From Fusobacteriaceae bacterium (lineage in GTDB: Bacteria; Fusobacteriota; Fusobacteriia; Fusobacteriales; Fusobacteriaceae): a DNA stretch of 34,816 nt. Positions 29,776 through 34,816 of this stretch are shown piece by piece. The notes below the pieces were generated by a model. The model searched no databases. It saw nothing but the letters and a program-made list of their open reading frames with translations, and had not been told where the DNA came from. Positions within the stretch are counted from its first letter, which is position 1. Each line of letters starts with the position of its first letter. Made by a program: the position numbers and the translations under genes. The stretch is taken from NCBI GenBank assembly GCA_031272775.1, contig JAISTB010000015.1:1-34816 (forward strand), given 5' to 3'.

Positions 29776-30285
29776 ATGCGAAAAACGGATATTGTATACG
29801 AGCCGGGAAAGGCGGAGGACGCGGCGGCCATTTACGAACTGTACCGGAGAGCCATCGCGCATTTGATCGAACAGGGCATCGACCAGTGGGACGAGGAGTA
29901 CCCCAACCAGGGGACCATCGAAGAAGACGTCCGGCTGAGCCAGCTGACCGTGGGGAAGCTGGACGGACGTTTTATTCTGGCCTATGTGCTGAACCACGAC
30001 TTTCTCGACGGTTTTGAAAACGGGGCCTGGCAGGGGGACGAGGCCGCTTCCATCGTCATGCACCGCTTTGTGGTCGATCCCGAGTACCAAAACAAGGGCA
30101 TCGCGGTATTTACCATAGAACATATGGCGGAAGAATTGCGCAAACAGGGCATAAATTCCATCCGCATCGATACCTTTCCGCCCAACGAGGGCTCCATCCG
30201 GATGTACACGCGGGCGGGATTCAGGAAGGTCGGCGAGTTCCGGTGGCGCAAAGGCGTCTACGGCATTATGGAAAAAATATTTTGA
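29776..30285 (+). CDS. GNAT N-acetyltransferase (first of a related pair)
   Basis: The 169-aa GNAT begins MRKTDIVYEPGKAEDAAAIY. It has LIEQGIDQWDEEYPNQGTIE in the variable N-terminal part, then HRFVVDPEYQNKGIAVFTIE, the acetyl-CoA-binding beta-4/alpha-3 region, and ends MYTRAGFRKVGEFRWRKGVY. The GID-QW-xEYPN segment is shared with a common family of uncharacterised Gram-positive and fusobacterial acetyltransferases and with the next gene. The start at 29776 follows the GGGGGG SD; an upstream TTG in frame would overlap it. Substrate is unknown. Confidence 0.85.
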   Translation: MRKTDIVYEPGKAEDAAAIYELYRRAIAHLIEQGIDQWDEEYPNQGTIEEDVRLSQLTVGKLDGRFILAYVLNHDFLDGFENGAWQGDEAASIVMHRFVVDPEYQNKGIAVFTIEHMAEELRKQGINSIRIDTFPPNEGSIRMYTRAGFRKVGEFRWRKGVYGIMEKIF

Positions 30286-30300
30286 GCGGCGGGGGATGAC

Positions 30301-30792
30301 ATGAGAATACGAAAAGCGACGGCGGCGGATTTGCCGGAAATGATGAAACTATACGCGGCAGCGCGGCAATTCATGCGGGAAAACGGGAACCCCTCCCAGT
30401 GGGGGGACGACTATCCGAAAATCGAGGTCCTGGAGGCGGACATCGCCTCAGACCACAGCTACGCGGTTCTGGCCGACGACAGCGACGAGCTGATCGGGAC
30501 ATTCTGCTTTTATGTGGGGATTGAGCCGGTCTATCTCAAGATCGAACAGGGGCAATGGATCAATGAGGCCCCGTACGGCGTCGTGCACAGAATCACGACG
30601 GCCGGTAAAAACAAAGGCCTCGGGAGTAAAATTCTCGATTGGTGCCTGGACCAATGCGGTAATGTGCGGATTGACACCCACCGGGACAATTATCCCATGC
30701 AGCGGGTGCTTGAGAAAAACGGGTTTCGCTATTGCGGCGTGATCCAGTGGGTGGACGGCACGGACCGGATCGCTTTTCAGAAGCTAAGGTGA
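30301..30792 (+). CDS. GNAT N-acetyltransferase (second of a related pair)
   Basis: The 163-aa GNAT begins MRIRKATAADLPEMMKLYAA, contains FMRENGNPSQWGDDYPKIEV (compare GIDQWDEEYPN in the preceding gene), VVHRITTAGKNKGLGSKILD for acetyl-CoA binding, and ends RVLEKNGFRYCGVIQWVDGT. The order and spacing of these blocks match the upstream gene, so the two are distant paralogues, probably co-transcribed (16 bases apart). Nothing shows the substrate. Directly beyond its stop, the sequence changes to a fragment of a polysaccharide gene and then the accessory island. Confidence 0.85.
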   Translation: MRIRKATAADLPEMMKLYAAARQFMRENGNPSQWGDDYPKIEVLEADIASDHSYAVLADDSDELIGTFCFYVGIEPVYLKIEQGQWINEAPYGVVHRITTAGKNKGLGSKILDWCLDQCGNVRIDTHRDNYPMQRVLEKNGFRYCGVIQWVDGTDRIAFQKLR

Positions 30793-30843
30793 GGGGGTTG
30801 GCGAGCCCTGCGTCAGGCCGCCGGCAAGGATAATGCCTTTCAT
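30784..30843 (-). pseudogene. 5' fragment of an rfbA-like thymidylyltransferase gene
   Basis: On the minus strand an ATG at 30843 opens MKGIILAGG, the invariant start of glucose-1-phosphate thymidylyltransferase (normally followed by SGTRLYP), with AGAGAGG about 8-10 bases upstream. After nine residues the homology ends and a stop follows at 30784-30786. It looks like the start of an rfbA gene cut off at the edge of the GNAT genes. A related gene end lies at 34748-34816 on the same strand. Confidence 0.5.
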
Positions 30844-30891
30844 TTGGGGTTACCTCTCTTCTCTTTTCTCTCTCAATTTTCATAATTTGTA

Positions 30892-30920
30892 TTGCAATTT
30901 CACACACATCGTGATATAAT
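30892..30920 (+). promoter_or_regulatory. Promoter of the RelB/DinJ antitoxin
   Basis: TTGCAA (30892-30897) and TATAAT (30915-30920) are 17 bp apart, 28 bases before the start codon. Confidence 0.75.
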
Positions 30921-30948
30921 TATCTCAAAAATCACATGGAGGTTGGAT

Positions 30949-31239
30949 ATGCCGAAGACCGCTGTATTAAATATAAGAATCGATCCTTTCTTGAAAACGC
31001 AGGTGGAGGAACTTTATCACTCTTTTGGAATCACAGTCACTGACGCTGTGAACATGTTTTTTAACAAATCCGTTATGGTCGGGGGCTTACCTTTTGATTT
31101 ATCATTACCGCCCTACAAAAAGGAAATAATAGAAGCTATGCAAAAATCAGAGCGGCTCAGTCGGGATCCCAACGCGAAGCGGTTCTCAAGGGTAGACGAC
31201 CTCATTGAGGATCTGAATGATCATGTCGGAGATCAATAG
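30949..31239 (+). CDS. Orphan RelB/DinJ-family antitoxin
   Basis: The 96-aa protein begins MPKTAVLNIRIDPFLKTQVE, the ribbon-helix-helix DNA-binding N-terminus of RelB/DinJ antitoxins, followed by ELYHSFGITVTDAVNMFFNK and GGLPFDL. The C-terminal part (about 60-96) would wrap the toxin. The start at 30949 is set by GGAGG; the frame opens earlier but that part lies over the promoter. No YafQ- or RelE-type toxin follows, so the antitoxin is either solitary and regulates itself or the toxin has been lost in the decay seen downstream. Confidence 0.88.
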   Translation: MPKTAVLNIRIDPFLKTQVEELYHSFGITVTDAVNMFFNKSVMVGGLPFDLSLPPYKKEIIEAMQKSERLSRDPNAKRFSRVDDLIEDLNDHVGDQ

Positions 31240-31293
31240 AGACAAAGCAGACAGGGCAGGAACTATAGGCCAATGCCTACCAAGGAGGCTAAA

Positions 31294-31500
31294 ATGCAAG
31301 CACTGGAATTTTTTGGAGAAATTATTGATGGCGCAATACCCGTTCCCGACAGCATATTGAAAAAAGTTTCGAAAACTCCTTTGAAAATAGTTTTAATGCA
31401 ACCTCAAGCAGAAATTCCTGAGAAAGAAATGAAGTTTGACGCCATTCGTCTGAAAACGAAAAACCTCAAGTTTAATCGGGATGAGTTGCATGAAAGATAG
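31294..31500 (+). CDS. Probable antitoxin paired with a PIN toxin
   Basis: The 68-aa protein starts MQALEFFGEIIDGAIPVPDS, a pattern common to short antitoxins encoded before PIN-domain toxins, and ends in a charged tail (LKFNRDELHER). It has an SD AAGGAGG at 31281-31287. Its last 11 bases overlap the start of the PIN-domain reading frame, the usual antitoxin-toxin arrangement. I identify it by this arrangement and its N-terminus, not by a confirmed family match. Confidence 0.65.
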   Translation: MQALEFFGEIIDGAIPVPDSILKKVSKTPLKIVLMQPQAEIPEKEMKFDAIRLKTKNLKFNRDELHER

Positions 31501-31691
31501 CGTATTCTTGGATACAAATGTCATCGTATATTTGTATACTGAAGACGACCCGGAAAAGCAGCGTTTAGCGGCTGAATCAATCGTTGGGGCAAGCAATGCA
31601 GGGTGGTTGCACTATGTTATTCACGGAAGACCTGGCGAATGGTCAGATCATTGACAATAGCCTTCTCGTCAAAAACATCTTTTCCACTTGA
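31490..31691 (+). pseudogene. PIN-domain toxin with internal deletion
   Basis: From ATG 31490 the frame reads MKDSVFLDTNVIVYLYTEDD, then PEKQRLAAESIVGASN: a PIN N-terminus with the first catalytic Asp (LDTNV). It then runs out of family sequence and stops at 31654. In the next frame, from about 31615, LFTEDLANGQIIDNSLLVKN appears, which is the C-terminal PIN motif (f-TEDlq-Gq-i). About 70-80 internal residues are missing and the two ends are joined out of frame, so the toxin is inactive. Confidence 0.8.
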
Positions 31692-31768
31692 TACAGCTTC
31701 CTTCATCAGAGCTCTATAACGATAATCCTTTTGTCAAAGAGATCCTGCGTACAGGGCAGGAGCTGTAG
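31673..31768 (+). pseudogene. C-terminal remnant of unknown protein
   Basis: One frame reads KHLFHLIQLPSSELYNDNPF, then VKEILRTGQEL and a stop at 31766-31768. It looks like a real C-terminus (ordered helices, native stop) cut off from its gene. It overlaps the tail of the PIN remnant, so a junction lies near 31670-31690. A PD-(D/E)XK (Rpn-type) nuclease tail is one possibility, not established. Confidence 0.35.
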
Positions 31769-31871
31769 GTCCGTATTTTCTGCGAGCTCTCGTATACCAG
31801 GCTAAAAGCTCATAGTTTAGAGCTCAAAGAAAATTTGCGCAAAACTCTTGACAGTACCGCAATCATATCCA

Positions 31872-32000
31872 TCAATTTCTCCCTTCTCTAACGATCACAA
31901 ACTCCTCCTCAAGTAGTGAAATTTCCAAGTCATCCGGTATCGCAATGTCGTTTTGAACATCTGTTTGAGAAAATTTCTCAATAACATGTTGACTTTTTGA
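31872..32000 (-). pseudogene. Antisense remnant of a possible antitoxin gene
   Basis: On the minus strand one frame reads SQHVIEKFSQTDVQNDIAIP, then DDLEISLLEEEFVIVREGRN and a stop. The stop overlaps an ATG (TGATG, 31870-31874) that opens a short decayed frame, MDMIAVLSRVLRKFSL, stopping after about 20 codons. Overlapping small genes suggest another decayed toxin-antitoxin pair, but I do not recognise either product. The rest of 31692-32077 holds no other gene I can support. Confidence 0.35.
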
Positions 32001-32017
32001 AATAAATCTGGTATTAT
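31989..32017 (+). promoter_or_regulatory. Promoter of the RloAB operon
   Basis: TTGACT (31989-31994) and TATTAT (32012-32017) are 17 bp apart, 60 bases before the RloA start codon. Confidence 0.65.
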
Positions 32018-32077
32018 TGAGGAAAACGGCTCAAGTGGTGGAGATAATTCTAAAAGAGAAAAGCCAGGAGGTACATC

Positions 32078-33364
32078 ATGCTGATACAGTTTAATTTTAA
32101 AAATTTCAAATCATTTAAAGATGGTGCTGTTCTTGACATGAGCGCCACCAAGATTTCGGAATATCCCTTGCACGTGGTTTCCGTTGGAAACGAAAAGATT
32201 TTGCCTGCCGCCGCCATATTCGGAGCCAACGCAAGCGGGAAATCAAACGTTATCGAAGCTTTTCGATACATGTCTGAGTATGTTGCGGCTTCATTTGAAT
32301 TTGGAGGAGATTCGTCAAACGAAAAACCTGGTACGCGCTTTCCCAAGCCGACGCCGTTCTTATTCGAAGAAAGGAGCAGTAAAGCGGAATCTACATTTGA
32401 AGTTTATTTTTCAGATTCCGCAGAGACAGGCGAAAAGCTATACAATTACGGATTTTCGCTGACAAAGAACGGAATCGTCGAGGAATGGCTCAACTGCAAA
32501 TCCAAAAGTTCGCGGGGGACATACAAAAGAATTTTTTACCGTGAAAATGATCAACTTGATTTGGTTGGTATTCCCAGGGCCAGTCAAAGCAATATCGAGG
32601 TAGCCTTGGAAAAAGAGGTGTTGGTCGTTTCCCTGGGATCGAAATTGAAAATCCCTGTGCTTAAGCAGATCCGGGATTGGTTTTTAAAAAATGAGTTTGC
32701 AAATTTTGGCGAGCCTTTTGAAATCTATATTCTCTCCCGCCAGCTACCTAAAAAGTTTATACAAGATAAAGCTGTCAGAGAGAAGGTCATAAAGTTTTTA
32801 TCCGCTTTTGATGATTCCATCATTGACTTTAAAGTCGAAGCCGTCAAATCAAAAAATAGTCAAGAAGACAATCATGTTCGCGTTGATGCGGTCCACAAGA
32901 TGATCGGCAACGATAAAACCGCGACGATCCCCCTCGGAGATGAATCCGCAGGTACGCTTAAACTGTTTTCCTTGTATCAGCTCTTGCAGGATGTACTGGA
33001 AAAAGGAAGTGTGCTGCTGATAGATGAATTGAATTCGAGAATTCATCCACTGTTAGCCAGAGCTTTTCTGATTACATTCCTGAATCCGGAAATCAATAAA
33101 AATAGAGCGCAACTGATTTTCACCACTCATGACGCCTGGCAAATAGATGGAAGCGGGTTGAGGAGGGATGAGATCTGGTTTACGGAAAAGAATGAAGAAG
33201 GCGTTTCAACCCTGTTTTCGTTGGCTGACTTTGTCGATGAAAGTGGAACCAAGATCCGAAAAGATGAAAATTATGAGAAGAATTATCTGCTCGGGAAATA
33301 CGGGGCAATTCCCACATTAAGAAAATTTGATATGTTCGGGGGCGAAGGAGGGAATGAAGAATAA
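32078..33364 (+). CDS. RloA/AbiLi-like AAA ATPase
   Basis: The 428-aa protein is an OLD/SMC-like ATPase (AAA_15/AAA_21). It begins MLIQFNFKNFKSFKDGAVLD, has Walker A GANASGKS at 49-56, an ABC-like signature region IPLGDESAGTLKLFSL, Walker B VLLIDELNSRIHPLL (Asp316, Glu317; the next residue after Leu is Asn319 where Asp is usual) and LIFTTHDAWQ. Combined with the RloB-type gene overlapping its end, it matches the RloA-RloB pair first noted beside type I restriction genes in Campylobacter and the lactococcal abortive-infection system AbiL. It likely senses phage infection and controls the partner nuclease. SD CAGGAGG is good. Base composition is more AT-rich than the metabolic genes, as expected for acquired DNA. 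Confidence 0.88.
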   Translation: MLIQFNFKNFKSFKDGAVLDMSATKISEYPLHVVSVGNEKILPAAAIFGANASGKSNVIEAFRYMSEYVAASFEFGGDSSNEKPGTRFPKPTPFLFEERSSKAESTFEVYFSDSAETGEKLYNYGFSLTKNGIVEEWLNCKSKSSRGTYKRIFYRENDQLDLVGIPRASQSNIEVALEKEVLVVSLGSKLKIPVLKQIRDWFLKNEFANFGEPFEIYILSRQLPKKFIQDKAVREKVIKFLSAFDDSIIDFKVEAVKSKNSQEDNHVRVDAVHKMIGNDKTATIPLGDESAGTLKLFSLYQLLQDVLEKGSVLLIDELNSRIHPLLARAFLITFLNPEINKNRAQLIFTTHDAWQIDGSGLRRDEIWFTEKNEEGVSTLFSLADFVDESGTKIRKDENYEKNYLLGKYGAIPTLRKFDMFGGEGGNEE

Positions 33365-34004
33365 TCAGAGAAACGGAAAAAGGGAGTCAAGAGATTCAAA
33401 ATTGAGAAGCAGGGCGCCTGTTCTGGGTTATTACATTATTGTAACCGATGCCACGGAAACCGAAATCAATTACTTCAATGGCTTACGAGATTCAATCCCT
33501 GAAGAAATCAGAAGACGTCTCATTATAACAACATATACAGCAAGTACCGAACGCTTGATTCAGGACATTCAACAGAAGGTCGCCTTGCATCCACAGTATT
33601 GCGAGCCATGGATCATTTTTGACAGAGACCGCGTTCCGGACTTTGACAATATCATTCGAATGGCTAAAAGAAAGGGCATTCACGTCGGATGGTCCAACCC
33701 GTGTATTGAAATTTGGTTTTTGGCTTATTTTGGTTTGATGCCTAATATTGATAGCTCTGTAGCGTGTTGCAATGTATTTGGAAAAGAGTTTGAAAGAACT
33801 ATAAAGCAGGAATACCTGAAGAGTGACAGACGAATATATACGAAATTAAACCAGTTTGGAGATGAGAAGATAGCGATAAATATGGCTTGGCAGAAATACA
33901 AGGAAGCCAGGAACAATCATGGAAAGCCATCAGAGATGGTTCCTTGTACGACGGTTCATGTTCTGGTGGAAGAGATTAAGAATAAAGTGGGGAAAACCGA
34001 ATAA
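33354..34004 (+). CDS. RloB/AbiLii-like TOPRIM-type effector
   Basis: The 216-aa protein begins with about 20 basic residues, then APVLGYYIIVTDATETEINY (21-40), IIFDRDRVPDFDNIIRM and HVGWSNPCIEIWFLAYFGL. This is the RloB layout: a TOPRIM-like fold with a DxD (DRD) metal site and the SNPcfE-W block. The first TOPRIM motif is usually v-EG-xTE; here it is TDATETE, so the normal catalytic Glu-Gly is Asp32-Ala33. Either Glu35 or Glu37 compensates or the effector is altered. The start at 33354 has a strong SD (GAAGGAGGG) inside the end of RloA; the genes overlap by 11 bases and are surely co-translated. Role in phage defence is by family. Confidence 0.88.
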   Translation: MKNNQRNGKRESRDSKLRSRAPVLGYYIIVTDATETEINYFNGLRDSIPEEIRRRLIITTYTASTERLIQDIQQKVALHPQYCEPWIIFDRDRVPDFDNIIRMAKRKGIHVGWSNPCIEIWFLAYFGLMPNIDSSVACCNVFGKEFERTIKQEYLKSDRRIYTKLNQFGDEKIAINMAWQKYKEARNNHGKPSEMVPCTTVHVLVEEIKNKVGKTE

Positions 34005-34054
34005 TTAGGTAAACACTGATTAACCAATCTTTACAAAGGCCCTGCTGAGGCAGC

Positions 34055-34094
34055 GAGCCTGTGAAATGTTTTCTGAGCCTGTGAAATGTTTTCT
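34055..34094. repeat. 20-bp tandem duplication
   Basis: GAGCCTGTGAAATGTTTTCT occurs twice without a gap, just downstream of the RloAB operon. It is probably a slippage or junction scar. No gene is seen between 34005 and 34168. Confidence 0.9.
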
Positions 34095-34168
34095 GTAATT
34101 TTGCGTTTCCTGTGATAAGATTTTTGGTTTTTTTCATAGACCCATATAATGATCAGTTGAACGAAAGA

Positions 34169-34729
34169 TCAAACACACGAATACAAAAAATTACAATCAC
34201 TATCCTTCAACATCGCCGCCCCCTTATCCTTCGCCGACAGTACCGGCTCCACAATACCCCACTCCACCCCGATCGCGGGATCGTTCCACGCGATGCTGCG
34301 GTCACAATCCGGCGCATAGTAGTCGCTTGCCTTATACTGAATCTCCACGTCGTCCGTCAACGTCAGAAAGCCGTGCGCAAATCCGGCGGGAATGTAGAGC
34401 ATACGGTGATTTTCCGCGGACAACTCCACCGATACCCATTTCAGATAATTCGGCGAACCTTTGCGGATATCCACGGCGACGTCAAGGATAACCCCGCGGG
34501 TACAGCGCACGATTTTCGCCTGGGCGTGGGGATTCCGCTGAAAGTGCAAGCCACGAAGCGTTCCTTTCTGCGCGGAAAAGGAATGGTTGTCTTGCACAAA
34601 TACGATCCCACCAAGGACCTCCGAAAGTTTCTTTTCGGAATAGCTCTCGTAAAACCAGCCGCGGTTGTCGCCGAACACCTGCGGTTCGATGATATAAACG
34701 CCCGGAAGCGTCGTTTCAATAGTTTTCAT
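34169..34729 (-). CDS. rfbC: dTDP-4-dehydrorhamnose 3,5-epimerase
   Basis: The 186-aa cupin-fold RmlC/RfbC protein has FGDNRGWFYESYSEKKLSE, FVQDNHSFSAQKGTLRGLHF (catalytic His in GLHFQ), VRCTRGVILDVAVDIRKGSP and the IPAGFAHGFLTL block, with QYKASDYYAPDCDRSIAWND near the end. It converts dTDP-4-keto-6-deoxyglucose to dTDP-4-keto-rhamnose in the cytoplasm for O-antigen or capsule synthesis. SD GAGGAGG and GAGGTG lie between it and the rfbA-like gene end 19 bases upstream, so the pair is an operon running leftwards. Confidence 0.96.
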   Translation of the reverse strand: MKTIETTLPGVYIIEPQVFGDNRGWFYESYSEKKLSEVLGGIVFVQDNHSFSAQKGTLRGLHFQRNPHAQAKIVRCTRGVILDVAVDIRKGSPNYLKWVSVELSAENHRMLYIPAGFAHGFLTLTDDVEIQYKASDYYAPDCDRSIAWNDPAIGVEWGIVEPVLSAKDKGAAMLKDSDCNFLYSCV

Positions 34730-34747
34730 ATTATCACCTCATCCTCC

Positions 34748-34816
34748 TCAATACTGTATCCCTCCCGCAAGCACCTTTTTCAGATACGCTCCGTAAGTAG
34801 ATTTTCCGTAAGTTTC
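34748..34816 (-). CDS. rfbA: 3' end of an rfbA-like glucose-1-phosphate thymidylyltransferase
   Basis: Only the last 22 codons are in the window: ETYGKSTYGAYLKKVLAGGI then QY and stop. The YG-YL-K pattern matches the C-terminal helix of RfbA/RmlA, and the position directly upstream of rfbC is the standard order. The gene continues beyond the right edge, so identity rests mainly on context. Confidence 0.6.
   Translation of the reverse strand, partial: ETYGKSTYGAYLKKVLAGGIQY

Overview
The window looks like chromosomal DNA of an anaerobic fermentative bacterium. It has moderate-GC coding sequence, AT-rich intergenic DNA with consensus sigma-70 promoters, strong Shine-Dalgarno (SD) sites and many rho-independent terminators. 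Marker genes point to Fusobacteriota or a diderm or clostridial Firmicute: 4-hydroxybutyryl-CoA dehydratase with its CoA-transferase, sigma-54 fermentation control, a CIRCE-like operator on hsp20, a GmhA-type heptose isomerase (suggesting an outer membrane with LPS) and a YwqK/MORN lipoprotein. The phylum is inferred from gene content, not proved.

Layout. 1-1,100: a 33-codon ORF with its own terminator, then decayed DNA including the C-terminal tail of an AlbA_2/COG2865-type regulator. 1,108-3,724: an exported FMN/FAD reductase of the fumarate/urocanate reductase family, convergent with a secreted NlpC/P60 peptidase that has a long leader. 4,020-4,330: another decayed piece of the AlbA_2 family. 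4,580-5,414: tmRNA and smpB. 5,706-8,032: lysR, gmhA and a YwqK-like lipoprotein. 8,110-10,128: a VOC protein, a radical SAM protein and an MBL hydrolase on the minus strand. 10,338-13,317: hsp20, an M20 amidohydrolase (allantoate/N-carbamoyl type), a cold-shock protein and a YheO-like regulator. 13,566-17,243: a nucleobase permease, a YedF-like DsrE protein, a flavin reductase with a Lys-rich tail, a GNAT and a small unknown protein.

The centrepiece is 17,364-27,680. A PAS-AAA+-Fis sigma-54 activator is followed by three perfect -24/-12 promoters. They drive abfD-abfT (4-hydroxybutyrate to crotonyl-CoA), a divergent SLC23-like transporter, and an operon of a GntP-like transporter, a propionate-CoA-transferase-type enzyme, a MaoC hydratase, a NifU-like protein and a Cys-rich small protein. 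The two arms each contain uptake, CoA activation and dehydration and could both end at crotonyl-CoA. I read this as one hydroxyacid-fermentation regulon.

27,670-30,792 is housekeeping: exonuclease III, a Cof-type phosphatase, a small exported protein and two related acetyltransferases. From about 30,784 the sequence becomes an accessory island: an rfbA start fragment, an orphan RelB/DinJ antitoxin, a second antitoxin with an internally deleted PIN toxin, more decayed coding pieces, then an intact RloA-RloB (AbiL-like) ATPase/TOPRIM pair with its own promoter. The window ends in minus-strand rfbC and the 3' end of an rfbA-like gene. I saw no CRISPR array, rRNA, tRNA, intact transposase or prophage.
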